A stretch of DNA of 64,000 nt from the NCBI RefSeq assembly GCF_014705605.1, contig NZ_JACXIZ010000021.1, forward strand, positions 1 through 64,000, read 5' to 3'. The DNA is from Paenibacillus sabuli. GTDB taxonomy: Bacteria > Bacillota > Bacilli > Paenibacillales > Paenibacillaceae. Shown here one piece after another: positions 18,159-25,755 of this stretch. Position 1 is the stretch's first letter. The number at the start of each line of letters is the position of its first letter. The translations under genes were made by a program, and so were the position numbers. The notes beneath the pieces are model-generated. The model worked only from the letters and a program-made list of their open reading frames with translations, did not search any database and had not been told where the DNA came from.

Positions 18159-19148
18159 TCATTTCCCGCTTATTTGCGAAGTGATCGTTTCGATCAGATT
18201 GCCCTGCAGCGCCACTCGCGCTTGCCGCACTGCGTTTTTGACGGCTTTGGCATCCGAGGAGCCGTGAGACTTCATCACCAGACCGTTGACCCCCAGCAGC
18301 GGGGCGGCGCCGTGTTCCTTGTAGTCCATCGTTTGGCGCAGACCGCGCAGCCCCGGCATCATGACGGCAGCCGCCAGCTTGGTGAGCCAATTGCGCTGAA
18401 ATTCCTGCTTGAGCACGCCCATGATCGTGCCGGCCGTCCCCTCCATCGCCTTGAGCATGATGTTGCCCGCGAAGCCGTCGCACACGAGCACGTCGCAATT
18501 GCGGCGCATGACATCCCTAGCCTCCACATTGCCGATGAAGGCGACCGGCGAAGCCTCGAGCAGATCGTAAGCCTGCTTCGTTAATTCATTGCCTTTGCGC
18601 GCCTCGGTCCCGACATTGAGCAAGCCGACTTTGGGCGCCTTCAAGCCGTGCACCTTTTCCCGGTAAAGGCTCCCCATCCGCGCGTATTGCTCCAGATGCT
18701 CGGGTCTGGCGTCCATGTTAGCGCCCAGATCCAGAGCCAGCACGCCGACGCCGTCGACCGTCGGCACGATCGGCGCGAGCGCCGGACGCTCGATGCCGGC
18801 TATGCGTCCGACGACGAGCAGCCCCGCCGTCATCAGAGCTCCGGTATTTCCGGCGGAGATCATGGCGTCCGCCTCGCCGTCCCGCACGAGTCGGCCCGCC
18901 ACCGCCATAGAAGCGTCTTTTTTGCGCCGGATGGCGCGTACCGGCTCCTCGTCCGGCCCGATGACCTCCGCAGCGTGCACCACTTCGACGTTGGCAGCCG
19001 CTTTCCCTTCCAGCAGCGGGGAAATTTTGTCCTCGGCGCCTACGAGCAGCAGCCGTGTATCGGGCCACTCGGCCGCCGCCGCGAGCGCGCCCTCGACGAG
19101 CGCCTCCGGCGCATGGTCGCCCCCCATTACGTCAATCGCGATCCGCAT
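18159..19148 (-). CDS. plsX: Phosphate acyltransferase PlsX
   Basis: Converts acyl-ACP to acyl-phosphate for the PlsY/PlsC route of phosphatidic-acid synthesis; a peripheral membrane enzyme. The 329-aa protein starts MRIAIDVMGGDHAPEALVEG and has the family segments AEVIGPDEEPVRAIRRKKDAS, SAGNTGALMTAGLLV and DGFAGNIMLKAMEG. Its start overlaps the fapR stop by 17 bases, so the two are translationally coupled. Confidence 0.97.
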   Translation of the reverse strand: MRIAIDVMGGDHAPEALVEGALAAAAEWPDTRLLLVGAEDKISPLLEGKAAANVEVVHAAEVIGPDEEPVRAIRRKKDASMAVAGRLVRDGEADAMISAGNTGALMTAGLLVVGRIAGIERPALAPIVPTVDGVGVLALDLGANMDARPEHLEQYARMGSLYREKVHGLKAPKVGLLNVGTEARKGNELTKQAYDLLEASPVAFIGNVEARDVMRRNCDVLVCDGFAGNIMLKAMEGTAGTIMGVLKQEFQRNWLTKLAAAVMMPGLRGLRQTMDYKEHGAAPLLGVNGLVMKSHGSSDAKAVKNAVRQARVALQGNLIETITSQISGK

Positions 19149-19749
19149 CTTCTATTCCCCTTTCGACGCTTGCCTCTCCTGCGGATCGGTAAATGATAAA
19201 GCTTCCTTGAAATACCATTTCCTCGCCCACATATGTAAACACTTCGACCTTGGCTTTGCTGCGCCCGCCCGAGATCGATCTGACGTATCCTTTGGCAATG
19301 CATTTCTCGCCCAGCTTGACCGAACGAATAAACCGGATATCGGCACTGGCCGTCAATGCGATCTCGTCGTTGATGACCGCCACCGCCAGCGAGTTGGCCT
19401 GTGCGAACACATGGTGGCCGCGAGCAATACCGGTGCGCGAAAAGACATGCTCCTCGCGGATCTCGAACATCGAAATTCCGCTGCGGTCAAGCTGCAAATC
19501 AATAATGTCGCCAATGACTTCATCCAGCGGCAGCGAACGGACCGCATCATAAGAGCGTTCGGCCATCAGCTTCAGTCGCTCGCGCTGCTCCGGAATGCCC
19601 AGCTCCAAGCGATCAAGCCGAATCGTTTGGATGCTGACTTTGAGCATCCGGCTCAACTCCCGGTCCGCAATAAACGGATTGTCCACAATCAGCCTCGAGA
19701 GCTGCTGCTGCCTCTGACGCTTGGGCAGACGTTCGATGGCCCGCACCAC
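19132..19749 (-). CDS. fapR: Transcriptional repressor FapR of lipid synthesis
   Basis: Repressor that is released from DNA by malonyl-CoA. The 205-aa protein has an N-terminal DeoR-like helix-turn-helix (FIADRELSRMLKVSIQTIRLDRLELGIPE, about 27-55) and a C-terminal hot-dog effector domain containing EHVFSRTGIARGHHVFAQAN and ALTASADIRF, nearly identical in these parts to B. subtilis FapR. The start is a GTG at 19749 (a second GTG follows directly). It heads the operon fapR-plsX-fabH-fabD-fabG-acpP-fabF and has a FapR-box-like site right after its own -10 element. Confidence 0.97.
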   Translation of the reverse strand: MVRAIERLPKRQRQQQLSRLIVDNPFIADRELSRMLKVSIQTIRLDRLELGIPEQRERLKLMAERSYDAVRSLPLDEVIGDIIDLQLDRSGISMFEIREEHVFSRTGIARGHHVFAQANSLAVAVINDEIALTASADIRFIRSVKLGEKCIAKGYVRSISGGRSKAKVEVFTYVGEEMVFQGSFIIYRSAGEASVERGIEDADRD

Positions 19750-19775
19750 CTTTGTCCAATAGATTCAGGACGCAT

Positions 19776-19824
19776 TTATTACCTGGTCCCAATTCAGTAT
19801 AGAAGAAAACGGCGCCGGACGCAA
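19776..19824 (-). promoter_or_regulatory. fapR promoter with FapR operator
   Basis: TTGCGT (19819-19824), a 17-base spacer and TATACT (19796-19801) form a sigma-A promoter. Three bases downstream, 19776-19792 reads TTGGGACCAGGTAATAA, which matches the known FapR box TTAGTACCTGNTACTAA at 12 of 16 defined positions, including ACC and GGT-type half-site cores. This placement over the start point fits autorepression of the whole lipid operon. Confidence 0.7.
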
Positions 19825-19840
19825 TGACGGATCGCCGATG

Positions 19841-19876
19841 AAAAAAAATAGCACCTCACCGATAGGATGAAGTACT
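19841..19876 (-). terminator. Terminator after rpmF
   Basis: On the minus strand an 11-bp stem with G-T pairs (19850-19860 with 19866-19876, loop CTATC) is followed by A and eight T. It lies 14 bases after the rpmF stop and isolates yceD-rpmF from the fapR promoter downstream. Confidence 0.8.
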
Positions 19877-19889
19877 ACTTCTTTTTCGA

Positions 19890-20063
19890 CTATTGCTTGA
19901 TAACCTCTCTCGACTTGTACGTGCCGCAAACTTTGCACACGCGGTGCGCCAACTTCAGCTCGCCGCACTGGTCGCATTTGACCATGCCGGGCACGGTCAG
20001 CTTGAAGTGCGTACGGCGCTTGTCACGACGCGTCTTCGACGTTCTACGTTGTGGTACTGCCAT
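19890..20063 (-). CDS. rpmF: Ribosomal protein bL32
   Basis: A 57-aa protein of the large subunit, read directly from the sequence: it starts [20 protein letters not shown] and ends with TAG at 19890. The zinc-binding form is present, with CDQCG and CKVCG. A GGAGG site precedes the ATG at 20063. It follows yceD by 67 bases, the standard yceD-rpmF pair, and is closed by its own terminator. Confidence 0.97.
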   Translation of the reverse strand: MAVPQRRTSKTRRDKRRTHFKLTVPGMVKCDQCGELKLAHRVCKVCGTYKSREVIKQ

Positions 20064-20130
20064 CGATTCCCACCTCCTTCACAGGCTTGTTCGCTGCATC
20101 CTTGCACGCGCATTGGCGGACGCCAGTCAT

Positions 20131-20640
20131 CTATTCCTTGAACAGATCCTTCAGCCCTGCCAGACGAGGATCGATGCGCTCGCGCGAGCAGCCGCATTCG
20201 CCTTCGTTCAAATTGTGTCCGCATTGCGGGCACAACCCTTTGCAATTGTCGCTGCAAAGCGGCACAAAGGGCAGGTGCAACAGCAGCGCCTCCTCGACGT
20301 AAGGCACGAGATTAACCTTGCCGTCCGGGGCATACTCAACATCGGCATCCTGCTCGTCCTCGTTGGCAGGCGGACTGCCCTGCCGGAAATGCTCCTCGAA
20401 AGGGGCTTCAATCCGCACGCGTGCAGGCTCCAAACAGCGCGAGCAGGCCATCTCCAGCTCGCAAGCGAAGTCGCCCTCGACGACGGCCACCTTGTCCTCG
20501 GGACGGGCCGTCAGCCTCACCTGAAGCGGGCCCGCCTCGCGCACCTCGCGATTGCCCGCGAAGAGCTTGTCGACCGGCAACGATTGTTCAAAGGAAACCG
20601 GAACATCCTTGGCAATCAGTTCCTGTATACGCAAATTCAT
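20131..20640 (-). CDS. yceD: YceD/DUF177 family protein (YlbN)
   Basis: A 169-aa protein of the family that accompanies rpmF in nearly all bacteria; in other species it has been tied to 23S rRNA accumulation. The start at 20640 (MNLRIQELIAKDVPV) has GGAGTG 9 bases upstream; an upstream in-frame start at 20703 would include the promoter. The C-terminal half has LVPYVEEALLLHLPFVPLC followed by a Cys cluster (C-x3-C-x3-GLC-x2-CGHNL and CGC), a likely metal site seen in Gram-positive members. Confidence 0.92.
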   Translation of the reverse strand: MNLRIQELIAKDVPVSFEQSLPVDKLFAGNREVREAGPLQVRLTARPEDKVAVVEGDFACELEMACSRCLEPARVRIEAPFEEHFRQGSPPANEDEQDADVEYAPDGKVNLVPYVEEALLLHLPFVPLCSDNCKGLCPQCGHNLNEGECGCSRERIDPRLAGLKDLFKE

Positions 20641-20670
20641 CTTATGCATCACTCCAAACAGACAAAAATT

Positions 20671-20700
20671 ATTATATCGATCCCGCAGGCGATTTGTCAA
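20671..20700 (-). promoter_or_regulatory. yceD-rpmF promoter
   Basis: A perfect consensus TTGACA (20695-20700) and TATAAT (20671-20676) with an 18-base spacer face yceD. It is back to back with the tmcAL start region, where an extended -10 (TGCTATAGT, -10 at 20728-20733) faces the other way. Confidence 0.88.
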
Positions 20701-20767
20701 CACTTATCCGCCGACCGGCCGGCGTGCTATAGTAGATGGAGCTTGTCAGAAGGGAGAATCGGAATTG

Positions 20768-22009
20768 ATGCGAACCGTAGGCGTCGTCGTCGAATACAAT
20801 CCGTTTCACAACGGGCATCAGCTTCATCTTCGCGAATCGCGCGCGGCGTCCGCTGCCGAAGCCGTGGTAGCTGTGATGAGCGGGCCTTTTTTGCAGCGCG
20901 GCGAGCCTGCGCTGGTCGACAAATGGCTGCGCGCGGAAATGGCGCTGCGCGGCGGCTGCGATCTCGTGCTCGAGCTGCCTGTCGCCTATGCGACCCAGGC
21001 CGCCGAGTGGTTCGCCTATGGCGCGATGGCTACGCTGGAGGCGACCGGCGTCGTGGACAGCGTCTGCTTCGGCAGCGAAAGCGGCGACCTGAAGGCATTG
21101 CAATGCATCGCCCGGACGCTGGCCGACGAGCCCCCGGCCTTCCGTAGCGAGCTGCGTCAGCTGCTGCAGCGCGGACTTCAATATCCGGCTGCTTACAGCG
21201 AGGCCGTCGTACGTTACATGCGCGCGATCGGGGAGCCCGAGGCCGCCGCTTTTCCGCTTGCTCAGCCGAACAATACGCTCGGCCTTCATTATATGCTGGC
21301 GCTCGAGCGGCTTGGCAGCCCGATCCTGCCGCTGACGATCCGCCGCCAAAAAGCCGGCTATCACGAGCAGCAGCCGCAGGACAGCCGGATCGCCAGCGCC
21401 ACGGCGCTGCGCCGCATGCTGGAATCGGGCGCGGCGCTTGACGAGCTCGCGCCGTACGTGCCGGCGACCACCCTGCAGCTTCTGCAGACGGCAGCCACCG
21501 AGCCAGGCGGCTGCCGCAGCTGGCCGGATTATTTCCCTCAGTTGCTGCACGCCCTGCTCACCCACACCCCGGACAGTCTCTTCGCCATTCGCGAAATGAA
21601 CGAGGGGCTCGAGCACCGCATCCTGCACGCACTGCCGCGGCTGAAAACACTCGGCTACGAGGAGCTGGTGCAGGCTGTCGCGACGCGGCGTTACACGCGG
21701 ACGAAGCTGCAACGCGCCCTGCTCGCCGTACTGCTCGGCCAGCAAAAGCACGCGCAAACTCCGGACATGCTCAGAAGCGGCGTCGACTACATCCGCGTGC
21801 TCGGCTTCAACGCGACCGGTCGTCGGCTACTGCGGCGAATGCGGACCACGGCCAGCTTGCCCATACTGCTGAGCGCGGCGCGCGCGCCGGAGGGGCTGCG
21901 GTATCTGGAGCTCGACGTACGGGCTTCGGCGATCTATGCGGCCGCCCCAAAAAATGCGACAACCGGCGAGCTGTACCGCGATTTTTATGCCGCGCCGATC
22001 CAAATCTAG
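20768..22009 (+). CDS. tmcAL: tRNA(Met) cytidine acetate ligase TmcAL (YlbM)
   Basis: Makes N4-acetylcytidine at the wobble position of elongator tRNA-Met from acetate and ATP. The 413-aa protein begins MRTVGVVVEYNPFHNGHQLH; the HNGH is the nucleotidyl-transferase HxGH motif. Further family marks are VMSGPFLQRGEPALVDKW, CDLVLELPVAYATQAAEWF, FGSESGD and LGLHYMLAL. The ATG at 20768 follows GGGAG by 11 bases; longer in-frame starts upstream cross the divergent yceD gene and are rejected. It is one of few plus-strand genes here and converges with ylbL, overlapping its stop by 4 bases. Confidence 0.94.
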   Translation: MRTVGVVVEYNPFHNGHQLHLRESRAASAAEAVVAVMSGPFLQRGEPALVDKWLRAEMALRGGCDLVLELPVAYATQAAEWFAYGAMATLEATGVVDSVCFGSESGDLKALQCIARTLADEPPAFRSELRQLLQRGLQYPAAYSEAVVRYMRAIGEPEAAAFPLAQPNNTLGLHYMLALERLGSPILPLTIRRQKAGYHEQQPQDSRIASATALRRMLESGAALDELAPYVPATTLQLLQTAATEPGGCRSWPDYFPQLLHALLTHTPDSLFAIREMNEGLEHRILHALPRLKTLGYEELVQAVATRRYTRTKLQRALLAVLLGQQKHAQTPDMLRSGVDYIRVLGFNATGRRLLRRMRTTASLPILLSAARAPEGLRYLELDVRASAIYAAAPKNATTGELYRDFYAAPIQI

Positions 22010-23055
22010 CGGCGGCCGACCTGCCGCCGCGCGTCTTCGCCCAGCGCCGCGATCGCTTCGCCGAGCGTATCGGCGGCTACGATCTGCATATCGGTGCCGA
22101 TCGCCTCAGCCTTGCGCGCCGCCTCTTCATAATTGGGGCCGGGCGCGAGGAACAGCGCCGCGCCGCTTCGCGCCGCAGCGACGACCTTCAAGCCGACGCC
22201 GCCGATCGGGCCGACCACGCCGTCCGGCCCGATCGTGCCGGTCCCGGCGATCCGTCTGCCGCCCGTCAGATCCCCCGCCGTCAATTCATCCAAAATCTGG
22301 AGCGCAAAGATCAGCCCGGCGGAAGGTCCGCCGATGCTGCCCGATTCGATGCTGACCTTCCACCCTTTGTGACTGGGCACGAGGTCGCGCACTTGGGCCA
22401 GCTGCACCCCAAAAAGACGCGGCAGATCGATCGCTTGCGCAGCGGAGAGATCGGCAGAGACGGACGTGGTCAGCTCCTGTTCGGTCGATCCCCTCCGGAT
22501 ACGCCAGTGCAGCGCCTGTCCGGCTCGGAGCGCGGTCATTTGCTGCGCCAGTTCGTCCGCGCTGCGGATCGGCATCCCGTCCAGCTCGATCAGCACATCT
22601 CCCGGACGAAAGCCCGCTTCGCCAAGCTCCGCCACATCCGTCACGATCAGCTCCAGCGGCTCGATCCGGTACTCGATGCCCGTCTGCCGATAAGCTGCTT
22701 CAATCGCGTTGCTTTGCGAGTTGTGCATGATCGTGACCAGCCGCTCCGCATATTCGGTCGGACTGCGTCCGCCCAGCAGCTCGCTTTTGCGCACCAGTAG
22801 CATGTCGTCGGCCCACCACGTACGTGCCACTGTCCAAAAATTGGCGTTAGAGAGCTGCACCGTCGTCAACATGAAGCTGCCCCGACCCTGCGGATCGGCG
22901 TATGCGACATTGACCATCGGCCCGGCCTTCTCCACAATCCCTGGCTCGTACACGACGTAAGGCGTCGGAATGTACAGCAAAAAAACCATGACCAATGCAG
23001 CAAACAACGCTGGCCGCAGCATCGATCTCCACATATTGGGCTGGTTTGCGCGCAC
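22006..23055 (-). CDS. ylbL: PDZ-containing Lon-like membrane protease YlbL (SepM family)
   Basis: A 349-aa membrane-anchored serine protease. One N-terminal membrane segment (LFAALVMVFLLYIPTPYVV, about 16-34) is followed by an extracellular PDZ domain (about 120-205, including GFRPGDVLIELDGMPI) and a Lon-type proteolytic domain with the Ser-Lys dyad: Ser in IGGPSAGLIFALQ and Lys in IGGVGLKVVAAA. Homologues cut signal peptides or pheromones (SepM) or take part in DNA-damage checkpoint recovery (B. subtilis YlbL). Divergent from ylbJ. Confidence 0.93.
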   Translation of the reverse strand: MRANQPNMWRSMLRPALFAALVMVFLLYIPTPYVVYEPGIVEKAGPMVNVAYADPQGRGSFMLTTVQLSNANFWTVARTWWADDMLLVRKSELLGGRSPTEYAERLVTIMHNSQSNAIEAAYRQTGIEYRIEPLELIVTDVAELGEAGFRPGDVLIELDGMPIRSADELAQQMTALRAGQALHWRIRRGSTEQELTTSVSADLSAAQAIDLPRLFGVQLAQVRDLVPSHKGWKVSIESGSIGGPSAGLIFALQILDELTAGDLTGGRRIAGTGTIGPDGVVGPIGGVGLKVVAAARSGAALFLAPGPNYEEAARKAEAIGTDMQIVAADTLGEAIAALGEDARRQVGRR

Positions 23056-23163
23056 TTCCTCCCCTCCTTTAGGCCGAGCCTTGGTCTATTGCCGACGCCG
23101 ACGGCGTAAATTGTAAGGATTGTCCATCGCTGCAAGTCTACTTGGAAAGGAGACGAGCGAAAG

Positions 23164-24363
23164 ATGACTCGCACCCTCATATTCGCCGCGGCATCGTTAT
23201 GGCTAGTCAGCGCGATTATCCGTTATCCCGACGAAGCGTTTCACTCCGCCCTGCAAGGCCTTGAAATTTGGTGGAATATCGTCTTTCCCGGGCTGCTTCC
23301 TTTTCTCGTGCTGGCCGAGCTAATGCTGGCATTCGGCGTGATGCACATGCTCGGCGCCCTGCTGGAGCCGGCGTGCCGCCGGTTGCTCGGCTTGCCCGGA
23401 CCTGCCGGCTGGGCGCTCGCACTCGGCTGGAGCGGCGGCTTCAGCGCTGGCGCCGAAGCCGTCGCCTCGCTGCGCCAGCGGGAATGGCTCAGCCGCGGGG
23501 AAGCCCAGCGGCTTTTGTCGACCGCCCACATGACGAACCCGATGGTCATGCTAATCGTCGTCGGGGCCGGTTTTTTGCATCAGCCGCTGCTGGGACTGTA
23601 CCTCGCGCTGATCGTCTGGCTGGCAGCGCTGCTCGGCGCATGGCTGGGACGGCTCGCAGACCGGGCAGGCGGCGGCTCCGGCGATACGCGGCGGCTCCGG
23701 ACGGCGCGTCCCGCTTGGCTGGGCGGCGCCATGCAGGCGTTGGCCGACGGACGGGCGGAGGACGGCCGAGGACTGGGCAAAGCGCTCGGCGACGCCGTCG
23801 CGACAGGCGTCCAGAAGCTGATGCTCGCCGGCGGCATGATCATCGTATGCGCTCTGGCTATCCGTCTGCTGCGCCTCGACCTGCCGAACCCGCTTGCCCC
23901 GGTATCGTTCGCCGGCCTGTACGAGCTGCATCTGGGCGCCTATGCCGTCATTGATCGCTTGGCCGGCGCCAGTCCGGAGCTGCTGCTCGGCGCCACGGCT
24001 GCCGTGCTCGCCTGGGGCGGTTGGAGCAATCTGCTGCAAGCCCATAGCGCCGTTGCCCACACGGATCTGCGGCTGGCGCCGCTGCTGCGTGCCAAGCTCG
24101 GCCATGCCGCGCTCGCCTTCGGCGCAGCCTATGTGCTGTGGCGTCCGTTTCGGGCCGCCGCAGACGCGTTCGGCCTTTCTCCCCAGACCCACGTCTTTGG
24201 GGACCGCGAGGCCGGCAGCTCCTGGCTTCGTACTTGGCCTGCAGGCATTGACGCGACGGATATGCCCAGTTTATGGCCGCTGCTGCCTCACGCTCTGCTC
24301 GCATTTGCGCTGTTGCTGCTCCTGCTCGGCAGCTCCTCCATACTGCGCATACGCAGACGCTAG
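23164..24363 (+). CDS. ylbJ: Sporulation integral membrane protein YlbJ
   Basis: A 399-aa polytopic membrane protein of the nucleoside-recognition (Gate) family; in B. subtilis ylbJ is a sigma-E gene needed for late spore formation. Gate-type segments are visible: WNIVFPGLLPFLVLAELMLAFGVMHMLG, GWSGGFSAGAEAVASL and STAHMTNPMVMLIVVGAGF in the first half, and a second bundle after residue ~215. About eight hydrophobic segments can be counted. Upstream, CGTAAATT at 23105-23112 with GTCTATT 14 bases before it is a weak sigma-E-like pair. It lies between ylbL and coaD as in B. subtilis. Confidence 0.9.
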   Translation: MTRTLIFAAASLWLVSAIIRYPDEAFHSALQGLEIWWNIVFPGLLPFLVLAELMLAFGVMHMLGALLEPACRRLLGLPGPAGWALALGWSGGFSAGAEAVASLRQREWLSRGEAQRLLSTAHMTNPMVMLIVVGAGFLHQPLLGLYLALIVWLAALLGAWLGRLADRAGGGSGDTRRLRTARPAWLGGAMQALADGRAEDGRGLGKALGDAVATGVQKLMLAGGMIIVCALAIRLLRLDLPNPLAPVSFAGLYELHLGAYAVIDRLAGASPELLLGATAAVLAWGGWSNLLQAHSAVAHTDLRLAPLLRAKLGHAALAFGAAYVLWRPFRAAADAFGLSPQTHVFGDREAGSSWLRTWPAGIDATDMPSLWPLLPHALLAFALLLLLLGSSSILRIRRR

Positions 24364-24384
24364 GCCTCCTGTCCAGGCGGCCAG

Positions 24385-24894
24385 CTAGCCCTCCCGCTTG
24401 CGCAGCACCGCTTGCTCGACCGCCGGCGGTACCAGCTCGCTGATGCTGCCCTTGAACTGGGCGATCTCTTTTACAATGCTCGAGCTGAGATAGCCGAATT
24501 TTGGATTGGTGGCCATGAAGATCGTCTCGACGCTGCGGTCCAGATGCTGATTCGTCGAAGCCAACTGCAGTTCGTACTCAAAATCGGTAATTGAGCGAAT
24601 GCCGCGGACGATCACCTGTGCGTTTTTGGTGCGCATATAGCGCACCAGCAAATCCCGAAAGCTGTCGATTTCGACGTTTGGAAGCGAACGCGTTACCTCG
24701 CGCAGCAGCGCCGTGCGTTCCTCCACGGAAAACAGCGGTTTTTTGCTCAAGTTGTTCAATACGGCGACCACCAGCCGGTCGAATTGCTTCGCCGCTCGTT
24801 CGATGATGTCCAGATGCCCGTAAGTCACCGGATCAAAACTGCCGGGGTATACCGCGATGCGCGCAACACGCGCACCGTCTTCAAATTGTTGCAT
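24385..24894 (-). CDS. coaD: Phosphopantetheine adenylyltransferase
   Basis: Fourth step of coenzyme A synthesis: ATP + 4'-phosphopantetheine to dephospho-CoA. The 169-aa protein starts at the ATG at 24894, 9 bases after AGGAG; a start at 24933 would extend into rsmD further. The HxGH motif is in [16 protein letters not shown] and the second signature is [15 protein letters not shown]. It overlaps rsmD by 14 bases, the common rsmD-coaD pair. Confidence 0.97.
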   Translation of the reverse strand: MQQFEDGARVARIAVYPGSFDPVTYGHLDIIERAAKQFDRLVVAVLNNLSKKPLFSVEERTALLREVTRSLPNVEIDSFRDLLVRYMRTKNAQVIVRGIRSITDFEYELQLASTNQHLDRSVETIFMATNPKFGYLSSSIVKEIAQFKGSISELVPPAVEQAVLRKREG

Positions 24895-25477
24895 CGTTTT
24901 CTGCTCCTTCTGGCGCTTTTGCACCCGGTTCATACCGGTAGACGGTCACGGTTATTTCGCCATAATTCGCCTCGTTCACCGTCGTAAACGATCCGAATCG
25001 CTCCGCGTACCGGACGTCTGCGGCATGCTCGACGACGACAAGCGCCGCCGGCGCAAGCAGCCCTCGGTCGTCCATCTCGACCATCAAGGCATCCGCGTCC
25101 CGCACCGCATAGGGCGGGTCCAGCAGCACCAAATTCAGCGCGGCCCTGCGCTTCTCCAGGGCCTTGAGGGCTCGTCCCGCATCGTTGCGATATACCTCCG
25201 CGCGCGCATGCATGCCCGTGCGCCGCACATTATCGTGAATGACCGCTACGCTGCGCGGATCGCGATCCACGAAGATGGCACGCTCGAAACCGCGGCTTAG
25301 CGCTTCGATCCCCAGTCCTCCCGTACCCGCGAAAAGATCAAGCGCGAGACCGCCGTTGAAATAAGGACCGATCATGCTGAATATCGCTTCCTTTACCTTG
25401 TCCGTTGTCGGCCTCGTCCCTTTGCCGGGAACCGCCTGAAGCGGTCGTCCCTTGGCCTCGCCCGCAATTACCCGCAA
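24881..25477 (-). CDS. rsmD: 16S rRNA (guanine966-N2)-methyltransferase
   Basis: Modifies G966 of 16S rRNA with SAM. The best start is the TTG at 25477 ([13 protein letters not shown], matching the usual [11 protein letters not shown]), with AGGGAG 9 bases upstream; an ATG eight codons earlier lacks a ribosome site. The 198-aa product shows [15 protein letters not shown], the SAM-binding [18 protein letters not shown] and the catalytic LLDPPYAV. It is followed with overlap by coaD. Confidence 0.94.
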   Translation of the reverse strand: MRVIAGEAKGRPLQAVPGKGTRPTTDKVKEAIFSMIGPYFNGGLALDLFAGTGGLGIEALSRGFERAIFVDRDPRSVAVIHDNVRRTGMHARAEVYRNDAGRALKALEKRRAALNLVLLDPPYAVRDADALMVEMDDRGLLAPAALVVVEHAADVRYAERFGSFTTVNEANYGEITVTVYRYEPGAKAPEGAENDATI

Positions 25478-25536
25478 CCTGACTTGCTCCCTTCGACACA
25501 TGCATTGCTGCTATCGTACCATATTTATTCGCGCCC

Positions 25537-25733
25537 TTGCCATCGTTTTCAAATGTACCGTATTTTTTTGCAGCCGATGTATAAATCCGGGCAAACCGGC
25601 AATCCTATAGTTATCGGCACCCCGCAAGGTGCCGTAGACAACCGCGGAGAAGGCTTACGTTTCCCCATAAGCTCTTCGTCCGGTTTCTCCTCTCCCATGA
25701 AAGACCCTTGCCGAAAGGCAAGGGTCGATTTTT
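25537..25733 (+). ncRNA. Candidate structured small RNA with intrinsic terminator
   Basis: No gene covers 25478-25755. On the plus strand TTGCCA (25537-25542) with TATTTT 18 bases on (25561-25566) is a possible promoter. After it come a CCGG-GCAAA-CCGG hairpin (25587-25599), a 7-bp hairpin (25615-25634), and a two-part helix in which 25646-25651 pairs with 25685-25690 and 25652-25657 with 25668-25673. It ends in a 10-bp GAAA-loop hairpin and seven T (25703-25733). No plus-strand gene follows, so an independent RNA of ~160 nt is the simplest reading. The same hairpins could instead act on the minus strand between the ger operon and rsmD. Confidence 0.35.
25703..25733 (+). terminator. Strong hairpin, better oriented for the plus strand
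   Basis: GACCCTTGCC / GGCAAGGGTC with a GAAA loop (25703-25726) is followed on the plus strand by GA and seven T. On the minus strand the same hairpin is followed by TTTC only, but it could still end the ger operon, whose last stop codon is at 25756. Confidence 0.75.
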
Positions 25734-25755
25734 TTGCCTATTTCCTTTTGCCAAG

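Noticed and set aside
25615-25690. T-box riboswitch
   Set aside because: The ACCGCG and CGTCC parts are present, but the UGGN bulge, specifier stem and an overlapping terminator are not, and no tRNA synthetase or amino-acid gene follows.
25556-25702. A 48-codon minus-strand open frame (MGEEKPDEELMGK...)
   Set aside because: No good ribosome site and no recognisable protein; it coincides with the structured region and is probably chance.
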